A stretch of 64,000 nt of DNA, from NCBI RefSeq assembly GCF_026250525.1, contig NZ_CP111050.1:62001-126000 (forward strand), written 5' to 3'. The first letter of the stretch is position 1; the number at the start of each line of letters is the position of its first letter. This stretch comes from Chondrinema litorale. Lineage in GTDB: Bacteria; Bacteroidota; Bacteroidia; Cytophagales; Flammeovirgaceae. A program made the translations under genes and the position numbers. This document shows, piece after piece, positions 16,372 through 23,823 of the stretch. A model generated the notes under the pieces. The model was not told where the DNA came from, searched no databases, and saw only the letters and a program-made list of their open reading frames with translations.

Positions 16372-16552
16372 AGTAGTATGTTTAAGTAAATAATTGTTTA
16401 ACCTATTAACATAATCATACCACTACAGGTTTTGTTATTTTTAAAAGTATAACTTACAGTAAATCAGTGAATTAAGAATTTTGTGCTTTTGCTAAAAAAT
16501 CACTTGTGGAAAAATTTTTGTGTTCTGATTCTACAGATTTGTAGAATTCACT

Positions 16553-17833
16553 CTACGCATTTTCAAACACCGATTCAGATTCGTTGGGAATAGAAAAGTA
16601 GAAACTACTACCTTCGTTCAAAATTGAGTCTACCCATACTTTACCATGGTTTCTTTCGACAATTCTTTTGATTAATGGTAAGCCAACACCTGTGCCTTTT
16701 TTAGCAACTCCTTTGAGCCCTACAGTTCTATAAAGTTCGAATATATCTTTAAAGTGAGATTCTGGAATACCTGGACCATTATCTTCTACCTTTACTATTG
16801 TATGTGTTTTATTTTTTTCTGCTGATACCTTAATTTTTACTTCTTCTTTATCATTATAAGTAACAGCATTATCTATAAGGTTTTGAAGCACTTGCTTTAT
16901 AGCAAACCTGTCGTAGTAAATGTTTGGTAACTCACCAAAGTCTATGTGAACTTCTTTTTGATCTGGCGGATTTACAGAATCTTGTACATCAAAAACAATT
17001 TCGTTTAAATCGATTTGCTCAGGTCTATCATCTTGTGCAGTGGCAGCGGCATAATTAAGATAGTCGTTTATGAGCTGCTTCATGTTGTTGGAAGCGGTAA
17101 TAATCATCTCTAACATTTCCGTAGCTTCCTCTCCCATGTCTTCGATGTAAAAAGAGTTTAACATCTCCGAAGCCATAAACACAACATTAAGCGGAGACTT
17201 TAAATCGTGTGAAACTACCCTTGCAAAATTCTTTAACTCACTATTTTTTGATTTTAGTTGAGTTACATAATTTTTTAGTTTTCTGTTAGAAATTTCTAGT
17301 TGGTTTTCTTTCTCGCGGATAGTTTCGTAAGCATGGAGTAATTCATTTAGAGATTTATCTTCGTTTTTCTCTTTGCTTATATCATTTTTCCAATCTTTAA
17401 TTTCTACAGAGTTGATGTCTTTTGTATGGTTGAGTTTTTCAGCTAGAAAAACATTCGTACCATTTAAAGATGTTTCAATATTAAACTTATCAACTAATTT
17501 TCTAGACACTATAATACCAACTCCACTTCCTTCTACTTTATCAGCAAGTATATCTTCTAAGTTAGATATACCTTTACCATTGTCTGAGATTTGTACTGCA
17601 AAATAATTTTCTGTGGGTTCTTCATATATACCAAAAGAGATTTTTGCTTCTCCGGCATATTGTAAAGCATTTCTAGAAATTTCGTTAAGTGCAGTTGCTA
17701 AACGCGAAAGCTGTTTGGTTGAGAGTGAAGCCTTTCCTGCATAAAGACGGAAAAGCTTAAGTAGGAAGGTGATATCCTCTGAGTATTTAATATTTACTTC
17801 TGTAATTATTTTAATCTTTGAACCTGTAGTCAT
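16553..17833 (-). CDS. Histidine kinase with an additional N-terminal RsbT/RsbW-like ATPase domain
   Basis: Residues 1-135 form a GHKL ATPase of the anti-sigma type, with the N-box ALNEISRNALQYA (48-60) and the G-box ISDNGKGI (82-89), GSGVGI (102-107). A coiled coil (about 160-205) leads to a HisKA domain with His209 (VVSHDLKSPLN), then a second GHKL ATPase (about 315-420: NLIDNAVTY, VEDNGPGIP, GTGVGLPLI). No membrane segment is present, so it should act in the cytoplasm. The response regulator gene ends 31 bases upstream, and the two form an operon. Two ATPase modules in one protein suggest dual regulation of partner-switch and phosphorelay type. Confidence 0.87.
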   Translation of the reverse strand: MTTGSKIKIITEVNIKYSEDITFLLKLFRLYAGKASLSTKQLSRLATALNEISRNALQYAGEAKISFGIYEEPTENYFAVQISDNGKGISNLEDILADKVEGSGVGIIVSRKLVDKFNIETSLNGTNVFLAEKLNHTKDINSVEIKDWKNDISKEKNEDKSLNELLHAYETIREKENQLEISNRKLKNYVTQLKSKNSELKNFARVVSHDLKSPLNVVFMASEMLNSFYIEDMGEEATEMLEMIITASNNMKQLINDYLNYAAATAQDDRPEQIDLNEIVFDVQDSVNPPDQKEVHIDFGELPNIYYDRFAIKQVLQNLIDNAVTYNDKEEVKIKVSAEKNKTHTIVKVEDNGPGIPESHFKDIFELYRTVGLKGVAKKGTGVGLPLIKRIVERNHGKVWVDSILNEGSSFYFSIPNESESVFENA

Positions 17834-17864
17834 TTGTCTTATAGCTATTAAGCTTTATTGTTAA

Positions 17865-18239
17865 TTAATTTGAAACAATTTCTACCACCTCTTTCAACCT
17901 GAAGGGTTTCTTAAGAAATCGATCTGCCCTCTTCAGAAGGTCTTTCTGTAACTTGTTAAATTGGGTTTCACTACTCATCATTACGACATAGGTATGCTCA
18001 TCTCGATTTCTTAATTGCTCGAGTAATGTATAACCTAGTCCATCTGGTAAATGAATATCTAAAAAAATTATATCTGGTTTATATTGATTATATTCTTTTA
18101 CTGCTTCAGCTAGAGTACTAGTACATGAAACTTGATAATTCATTCTTGTTAGTAAATTTTTTAATAAGAAGCATAAGTTAGTTTCATCATCCACTACCAA
18201 AGCCGTTTTCAGTTGTTTTTCTTCTGAAAAGTTTTTCAT
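17865..18239 (-). CDS. Single-domain response regulator
   Basis: This 124-residue protein is a stand-alone receiver domain. The acidic pocket is Asp17-Asp18 (VVDDET), the phosphorylation site Asp61 (IIFLDIHLPDG), the switch Ser89-Ser90 (VMMSSE) and Lys111 (FLKKPF). There is no output domain. It is the first gene of the pair with the double-ATPase kinase and is probably phosphorylated by it, passing the signal by protein contact. Confidence 0.92.
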   Translation of the reverse strand: MKNFSEEKQLKTALVVDDETNLCFLLKNLLTRMNYQVSCTSTLAEAVKEYNQYKPDIIFLDIHLPDGLGYTLLEQLRNRDEHTYVVMMSSETQFNKLQKDLLKRADRFLKKPFRLKEVVEIVSN

Positions 18240-18763
18240 GCTATATTTTCCATTAGTACTTTTCTTTTTACAATAATTAAATCTTATAGAGTATTTACTT
18301 ACTTAAAGAACATTTTATTTATAAGACTAAAAAAAAATGCCATTGTTTAAAATTGATCGAGTAAGCAGTGTTTTATATATTAAATTCTAATTCAGGTTCA
18401 AAGGTTTATAAAAAGAATAATTTAAAAACATTTTGTCTTACAAGCTGTTATAAGCGCATTATCATCAATCTAATGCCTTTTTTATTTAAAGTTTTGCAAC
18501 ATATAATCTTATAATTTACGGTAAATAAAATTTATAAATAATAATATTTTTTTTTTGCTGCATCTCATCATTCATTAGATAAGCTAATTTTTGTAGAAAT
18601 ACATCTCGCAATTTGTGTGAAAAAATACACACATACTTTGAATATTGTAATTCTGATCTTTATAGTCTGTTTTGTAAGAATCTGAAAATCAATTATTTGT
18701 AAAGTATATTACAAATATGGTATTAAATTTTTATTGTAAATTTCGAACTAACAATCTAAAATT
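18240..18763. other. Divergent intergenic region without a recognisable gene
   Basis: About 520 very AT-rich bases between the divergently transcribed response regulator and the small coiled-coil gene. It must contain promoters for both sides. No convincing Bacteroidota promoter, repeat or structured RNA was identified by eye. Confidence 0.5.
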
Positions 18764-19093
18764 ATGATAGATCCAAATCAAAATACAATACAGATGTCTT
18801 CTAGACAGAAAACTGCTTATACGGTCTCAGCAGATGAAAACTATACTAACTGGAAAGAGAAAATTGATAAGCTGTTAGGTAAACTCAAGAGCGACCGAAA
18901 AATGGATAATATGAATGATGAAATTCAAGAGTTGAAAGCGCAAATTCAAAAAGATAAATTAGATGCAGAAAAGCATTTAAGTGTATTGAACAATACAGCA
19001 AGTGATGGATGGCATGGATCTAAAGAATCTTTTGAAAGAGCTCTTGAAAACATGAGATCTTCATACGATAACATGCACAAAAAATATAATTAA
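18764..19093 (+). CDS. Small coiled-coil protein, sll1863 stress-protein-like
   Basis: The 109-residue protein is hydrophilic and mostly helical. A heptad-rich central part (about residues 28-75, WKEKIDKLLGKLKSDRK and DEIQELKAQIQKDKLDAEK) is followed by SDGWHGSKESFERALENM, which resembles the Trp-containing amphipathic repeats of the sll1863 family found in Bacteroidota and cyanobacteria. Family members are linked to stress; the mechanism is unknown. The start is the ATG at 18764. The gene has its own terminator and stands before MscS, an NtrC-type regulator and Dps, in keeping with a stress-related region. Confidence 0.6.
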   Translation: MIDPNQNTIQMSSRQKTAYTVSADENYTNWKEKIDKLLGKLKSDRKMDNMNDEIQELKAQIQKDKLDAEKHLSVLNNTASDGWHGSKESFERALENMRSSYDNMHKKYN

Positions 19094-19133
19094 CAATTAA
19101 AAGAATATATCATAAGCAAATAAATTGAAAATG

Positions 19134-19166
19134 ACCTTTCTCCAAATTATATTGGAGGAAGGTTTT
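19134..19166 (+). terminator. Rho-independent terminator
   Basis: A 12-base stem (19134-19145 with 19152-19163, one G-U pair) followed by a short T-tract, downstream of the small coiled-coil gene. Confidence 0.7.
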
Positions 19167-19243
19167 CATATTTAAAAACACCTCCTTGCCAAAACAACCA
19201 CTAACAATAATTACTATCTACAAAAAAGAATTGAACTTTATTT

Positions 19244-20365
19244 ATGTTTAACATAATTAATGAATACACTCAAAACCGCTATCTAGTACAATTAATATTA
19301 ACCTTGGCAGGAATTATCACAGGTCTGATAGTTAGGTTATTAATTATTGGAATTGGAAAAATCTATTTAAAAAAATGGGATGGTAAAACTGTAAAAATGC
19401 TTTTTAAGCATTTGAAAGGTACACTTTACACGATCTTTCCATTAGTTTTTTCATTAATTCTAATTTCAAATTACCCAGAAAAAGAATTAATTAATGCTCC
19501 ATATATTAAAGCATTACAAATTTTACTAATTACTTGTTTTGCTTGGCTTGTAGTAAAACTTCTTTATTTTATTGAAGAACTTATTTATAGCCAATATGAC
19601 ATTGCTAAAGAGGATAATTACAGAGAGCGTAAGATAATTACTCAGTTACAGTATGTGAGAAAAGTTGCAGTAATTGTTGTAGTTATAATAGCAGCTTCAA
19701 TAATTTTGCTTAGCTTTGATAGTTTAAAAAAGTTTGGCACTGGTTTGCTAGCTTCTGCCGGTATTGCCAGTGTTATTATTGGTTTTGCAGCACAAAAATC
19801 TTTAGCAAACCTATTAGCCGGAATCCAAATAGCCTTTACACAGCCTATTAAAATTGAAGACGCTGTTTTCGTAGAAAATGAGTGGGGATGGATAGAAGAA
19901 ATTAATCTTACCTATGTAGTTATAAAGATATGGGACTTACGAAGATTAATTTTACCAATTACTTATTTTATTGAAAATCCTTTTCAAAACTGGACTCGAA
20001 AAGAGGCCAACTTGCTTGGCTCAGTATTTCTATACACCGATTTTAGATTACCAGTAGAAGAACTTAGACAAGAGCTAAAAACTATATTGGAGAATGAGCC
20101 TCTGTGGGATAAAAAAGCATGGGTACTGCAAGTATCAGACATTAAAGAAGATACTATGGAACTCAGGGCTTTAATGACTGCTAGAAACTCTCCACAAACT
20201 TGGGATTTAAGATGTAGTGTTAGAGAAAAGTTAATTAAATTTATTTCGGAAAAATATCCAGAATATTTACCGAAATCTCGTGTTTTTTTGCAGAATCCAG
20301 ATTCAGGAGATAAACTGAAAGAGCATAAAAATACACCAGTTTTGAATAGAGAAAATAACGATTAA
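19244..20365 (+). CDS. Mechanosensitive ion channel, MscS family
   Basis: The 373-residue protein has about four transmembrane helices in the first 185 residues. The pore helix is clear: LLASAGIASVIIGFAAQKSL, rich in Ala and Gly, followed by ANLLAGIQIAFTQPIKIEDAV, which starts the beta domain, and NLTYVVIKIWDLRRLILPITYF. The C-terminal alpha/beta domain ends near residue 345. Such channels open when the membrane is stretched and release solutes after osmotic down-shock. It stands alone between the coiled-coil gene and the NtrC-type regulator, all on the plus strand. Confidence 0.93.
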   Translation: MFNIINEYTQNRYLVQLILTLAGIITGLIVRLLIIGIGKIYLKKWDGKTVKMLFKHLKGTLYTIFPLVFSLILISNYPEKELINAPYIKALQILLITCFAWLVVKLLYFIEELIYSQYDIAKEDNYRERKIITQLQYVRKVAVIVVVIIAASIILLSFDSLKKFGTGLLASAGIASVIIGFAAQKSLANLLAGIQIAFTQPIKIEDAVFVENEWGWIEEINLTYVVIKIWDLRRLILPITYFIENPFQNWTRKEANLLGSVFLYTDFRLPVEELRQELKTILENEPLWDKKAWVLQVSDIKEDTMELRALMTARNSPQTWDLRCSVREKLIKFISEKYPEYLPKSRVFLQNPDSGDKLKEHKNTPVLNRENND

Positions 20366-20479
20366 GTAAATTAAATAAACAATTTAGTTTAAATTAGTTA
20401 AAAAAAGTGTCTAACATAAATCAGGTTATTTAGTTGTATAAAAAGGGTTAAGCATAACAAGTAAAGAAGATAAAAATTT

Positions 20480-21832
20480 ATGCAGAGTATTTTAATTGTA
20501 GATGATGATGTTAACATCTGTAAGATTCTTGTAAAGTTTCTGGAGAAAAAAGGCTACCAGGCAGATAGCAAGAGTAACGCTAAAGATGCTATAGAGTTAG
20601 TCAAGAAGTCTGCATTTGATGTCATTCTAATTGATTTCAGGTTGCCAGATGAAGATGGTGTTAACCTGATGCAAAAGGTAAAGATATTTCAACCGAAAGC
20701 AAAGGTTATTATAATTACAGGTTACAGTGATGTTAAAATAGCAGTAAAGGCTATGAAAACTGGTGCCTTCGATTATATTACCAAACCTCTTCAACCAGAC
20801 GAAATTCTCTTTACCATTAAAGAAGCAATTAAGCACGAAGAGAAAAAATCTGTAGATCATTCTAAACCTGTCTCAAAGACAGAATTTATTATTGGTAAAA
20901 GTGCGGCTGCTAAGAAAGTAGTTCAACACATAGACTTAGTTGCACCAACCAATATGACCGTGATTATTAAAGGAGACACTGGTACGGGTAAGGAGTATGC
21001 AGCCAGAATGATTCATGACAAAAGCAAAAGAGCAGATAAACCGTTTGTAGCGATCGATTGTGGTTCTTTAACCAACGAGTTAGCTGGGAGCGAACTGTTT
21101 GGTCATGAAAAAGGTGCATTTACAGGAGCTGTTAACGCAAAAGCTGGTAGCTTTGAATATGGGCAAGGAGGTACATTGTTTCTAGACGAGATCGGTAATT
21201 TAAATTACGAGATTCAAGTAAAGCTTTTAAGAGTTTTACAAGAAAGAAAAGTATCGAGAATTGGTAGTAACAAAGAGAAAGATATTGATGTAAGGGTAAT
21301 TGTTGCCTCGAACGACGACTTAAAAGAGAAAGTAACAGATGGTAGGTTTAGAGAAGATTTATACCACCGATTAAATGAGTTTAATCTCGATATTGCTCCA
21401 ATAAGAGATAAAAAAGAAGACATATTGACTTTTGCCCAACACTTTTTAAAATTGGCAAACAGAGATTTAGGAAAGTCTGTAAAAGGTCTTAATAAAGATG
21501 TAGAAAAGATTTTCTTAAAGTATCCTTGGTATGGTAACTTAAGAGAATTAAAGAATGTAGTAAAAAGATCGGTACTTCTTTGTAATTCTGATTTTATATC
21601 AAAAGAACACTTGCCACACGAGATTGTCTATTATAATTACGACAGCTTCGAAGAGGAAGACGATCCGAATGCAGCAACAGACCTAAAATCAACAGCAGAA
21701 ATGGCAGAAAAGAAAGCCATTATTAAAGCTTTAAACGAAACAGATTATAACAAAACAAAAGCTGCAAAACTGCTGAATATTGATAGAAAAACGCTCTATA
21801 ATAAATTGAATGAGTATAAAATAGATTTATAA
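20480..21832 (+). CDS. Sigma-54-dependent response regulator, NtrC type
   Basis: The 450-residue protein has three domains. The receiver (1-115) has Asp52 as phosphorylation site (IDFRLPDEDG), Thr80 and Lys102. The AAA+ domain (about 137-370) has Walker A GDTGTGKE (165-172), the sigma-54 contact loop GAFTGA (212-217) and FLDEIGN as Walker B. The Fis-type helix-turn-helix (about 405-450: IIKALNETDYNKTKAAKLLN, then IDRKTLYNKLNEY) binds enhancer sites. It activates RpoN promoters when phosphorylated. No cognate kinase lies next to it; the 913-residue hybrid kinase 2 kb downstream is a candidate. The gene ends at a strong terminator. Confidence 0.95.
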   Translation: MQSILIVDDDVNICKILVKFLEKKGYQADSKSNAKDAIELVKKSAFDVILIDFRLPDEDGVNLMQKVKIFQPKAKVIIITGYSDVKIAVKAMKTGAFDYITKPLQPDEILFTIKEAIKHEEKKSVDHSKPVSKTEFIIGKSAAAKKVVQHIDLVAPTNMTVIIKGDTGTGKEYAARMIHDKSKRADKPFVAIDCGSLTNELAGSELFGHEKGAFTGAVNAKAGSFEYGQGGTLFLDEIGNLNYEIQVKLLRVLQERKVSRIGSNKEKDIDVRVIVASNDDLKEKVTDGRFREDLYHRLNEFNLDIAPIRDKKEDILTFAQHFLKLANRDLGKSVKGLNKDVEKIFLKYPWYGNLRELKNVVKRSVLLCNSDFISKEHLPHEIVYYNYDSFEEEDDPNAATDLKSTAEMAEKKAIIKALNETDYNKTKAAKLLNIDRKTLYNKLNEYKIDL

Positions 21833-21863
21833 ATTTAATTACTCCGATTAGCAAGAAATTATC

Positions 21864-21895
21864 AAAAAGGATGTCATTACGACATCCTTTTTTTT
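21864..21895 (+). terminator. Rho-independent terminator of the NtrC-type regulator
   Basis: A 12-base perfect stem (AAAAAGGATGTC at 21864-21875 with 21881-21892) closes a 5-base loop and continues as a T-tract. Confidence 0.93.
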
Positions 21896-22054
21896 GTGTA
21901 GATATGCCACATTTTCGTGGATTGATTTCCACAAAAAATACAATATTAAAAATTCATTAAAAGTATAAATAACTGATAATCAATAAAATAAAAGTTTATT
22001 AATTGCTTGGAATGATATTTCTACATATAAAAGCAAATAAACAAAAATAAAAAA

Positions 22055-22585
22055 ATGGATACTACTGTAATAGATAAACTAGATTATTCTAATAAAAGAA
22101 CTAGCAAATTAATCGTGAACACTGGCATACCAGAAGATCAAAGAAAAGTAATAGCAGATGGTCTTTCAAGGGTGCTAGCTGATAGCTATTTGTTAATGAT
22201 AAAAACTCATCTGTATCACTGGAATGTGAAAGGTGGATTGTTCTATACAATTCATGAGATGACAGAGCAACAATATACAGACCTTTTTGAAGCAATCGAC
22301 ATAATTGCTGAGAGAATTCGAGCATTAGGTTACGATTCTCCAGGTACAATTTCAGAATTCTCTAAAATGTCGCTTATTAAAGATGGTAAAGACACCCCAA
22401 GTGAATCTGAGATTATTGCCGATTTGCTAACAAGTCACGAAGGCATTGTGAGAACAGTGAGAGATGTAATGAAAGATGCATCTAAAGCAGGAGACGAAGT
22501 AACACTAGATATGTTAACAGGCAGATCTAATGTACATGAAAAAACTGCTTGGATGTGGAGAAGTTTTTTAGAAAATAATCAATAA
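22055..22585 (+). CDS. dps: Dps family ferritin-like DNA-protection protein
   Basis: The 176-residue protein carries the Dps ferroxidase motif: His55 (HLYHWNVKG), His67 (YTIHEM), Glu71 where many relatives have Asp, and Asp82 and Glu86 (AIDIIAERI). Dps forms twelve-subunit shells that oxidise and store iron, limiting hydroxyl radical formation, and often bind DNA. The N-terminal 25 residues include several Lys and Arg and could contact DNA. It precedes the YtxH-like and PRC-barrel genes in the same direction, which supports a stress-response neighbourhood. Confidence 0.94.
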   Translation: MDTTVIDKLDYSNKRTSKLIVNTGIPEDQRKVIADGLSRVLADSYLLMIKTHLYHWNVKGGLFYTIHEMTEQQYTDLFEAIDIIAERIRALGYDSPGTISEFSKMSLIKDGKDTPSESEIIADLLTSHEGIVRTVRDVMKDASKAGDEVTLDMLTGRSNVHEKTAWMWRSFLENNQ

Positions 22586-22692
22586 TAAAGACTTAACTCG
22601 AAAGAAAATGAGGTAGATAAAAACCAGCTATGAATTTCACTTTCTTTCAACTAATTAATTTTACTTAAACCATAAATCTTAAAAGAAACACC

Positions 22693-22980
22693 ATGAAAAA
22701 GTCAAAAAAGAAATCAAATAGCACTAGCAGAAACACTTGGTTGTCAGCATTAGGCGTAGCTTCAGGAGCAATTGCGGCAGGAGCTTACTTATTATTAAAA
22801 GAAGATAATAAATCTAGCAAAAGCTTTTTTAATAAAAAGTCTAAGCAAAATTCTATTAAAGACCTACAGAATATCGTATCTAAAAGCAAAACTAGCGTAG
22901 AAGATATTCTTAAAAAAATGAATACTGAGGTATCAAAAGTAAGTAGTAACGGTAAAGCTAAAGTTGAGAAAATGTTCTGA
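22693..22980 (+). CDS. Small YtxH-like membrane protein
   Basis: The 95-residue protein has a very basic start (MKKSKKKSNS), one hydrophobic Gly/Ala-rich helix at about residues 18-36 (LSALGVASGAIAAGAYLLL) and a Lys/Ser-rich helical tail (KSKTSVEDILKKMNTEVSKV). This layout resembles YtxH-type general stress proteins, though the similarity is in composition more than in sequence. The tail would lie in the cytoplasm. It lies between dps and the PRC-barrel gene with gaps of 107 and 48 bases. Confidence 0.6.
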   Translation: MKKSKKKSNSTSRNTWLSALGVASGAIAAGAYLLLKEDNKSSKSFFNKKSKQNSIKDLQNIVSKSKTSVEDILKKMNTEVSKVSSNGKAKVEKMF

Positions 22981-23028
22981 TTTGGGTAAAAGATCTACAA
23001 ATTTTTTAACCTTTAAACACATAACATT

Positions 23029-23523
23029 ATGTATTTCAACCCAAGATTAATTCAACTTAGCAAATTAGTAAAAACTCCAGTTTCAAATTTAGATGGAGAG
23101 CGAATAGGTGTAGTTAACGATATTGCACTTTACGATAAAAATGGTGTAGCAGCTTATGTAGTTGTTGAGCTTTATAACCAGCTCGGTACAGAGAACGAAC
23201 TCTTTGCACTACCATGGGAAATCTTAAAGCTACAAGAAACTGATAATGCAATCTTATTAGCAATTGACGATAAAATGCTTACAAATGCACCTGCATTTAA
23301 AAAAGAAGACTGGTCAAATGCTAATCAGAAACAACTAATTGTAGCCGTATACGAGCACTATAAATTGCATAGCTCATTAGAGAAACATGCTAAGTTATAT
23401 GATGGCTCAAATAATAAAGGTATTGGTAACTCAGGAGAGCCACATACTTTTGAAGAAGGTCAATTAGGTAAAACCTCAATTGAAAGAGCAGGAATAAGAG
23501 ATAAAGAAAAGACCTTTATCTAA
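23029..23523 (+). CDS. PRC-barrel domain protein
   Basis: Residues 1-80 form a PRC-barrel: LIQLSKLVKTPVSNLDGERIGVV (read in pieces) followed by DIALYDKNGVAAYVVVEL and ELFALPWEIL. The remaining 80 residues are polar and of unknown fold (EDWSNANQKQLIVAVYEHY). PRC-barrels are small beta domains found in photosynthetic reaction centres, RimM and many stress-related proteins. It has no membrane segment. A perfect hairpin terminator follows, closing the dps, YtxH-like, PRC group. Confidence 0.8.
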   Translation: MYFNPRLIQLSKLVKTPVSNLDGERIGVVNDIALYDKNGVAAYVVVELYNQLGTENELFALPWEILKLQETDNAILLAIDDKMLTNAPAFKKEDWSNANQKQLIVAVYEHYKLHSSLEKHAKLYDGSNNKGIGNSGEPHTFEEGQLGKTSIERAGIRDKEKTFI

Positions 23524-23580
23524 TAAAAATAGATAAGTTTACTTCTGCTTATAGATATTACTTGCAGAAGTTATAATCTT

Positions 23581-23630
23581 AAAACCGACACTTTGGATTA
23601 AATAAATCTACCCAAAGTGTCGGTTTTTTT
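23581..23630 (+). terminator. Rho-independent terminator after the PRC-barrel gene
   Basis: A 16-base perfect stem (23581-23596 with 23612-23627, AAAACCGACACTTTGG) with a 15-base loop and a T-tract. Confidence 0.93.
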
Positions 23631-23823
23631 GCATTTTGCAATACCACATGTAAACTTCTCTAAAATATTTCTTGATGTAATATTTCGTATTTAAATATTC
23701 CGCCTAATATATTTTCTCAAATATTATTTTTCTCATTATACTTTCGTAACAAAATACAGGTATTTGTATAATATTCCCATGAGTTTCTCTTTTTTACTGT
23801 AATTAAAATTAGAGTAATTTAAT

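Noticed and set aside
22005..22030. Sigma-54 promoter upstream of dps
   Set aside because: CTTGGAATGATATTTCTA has a GG near the right place but lacks the GC of the -12 element.
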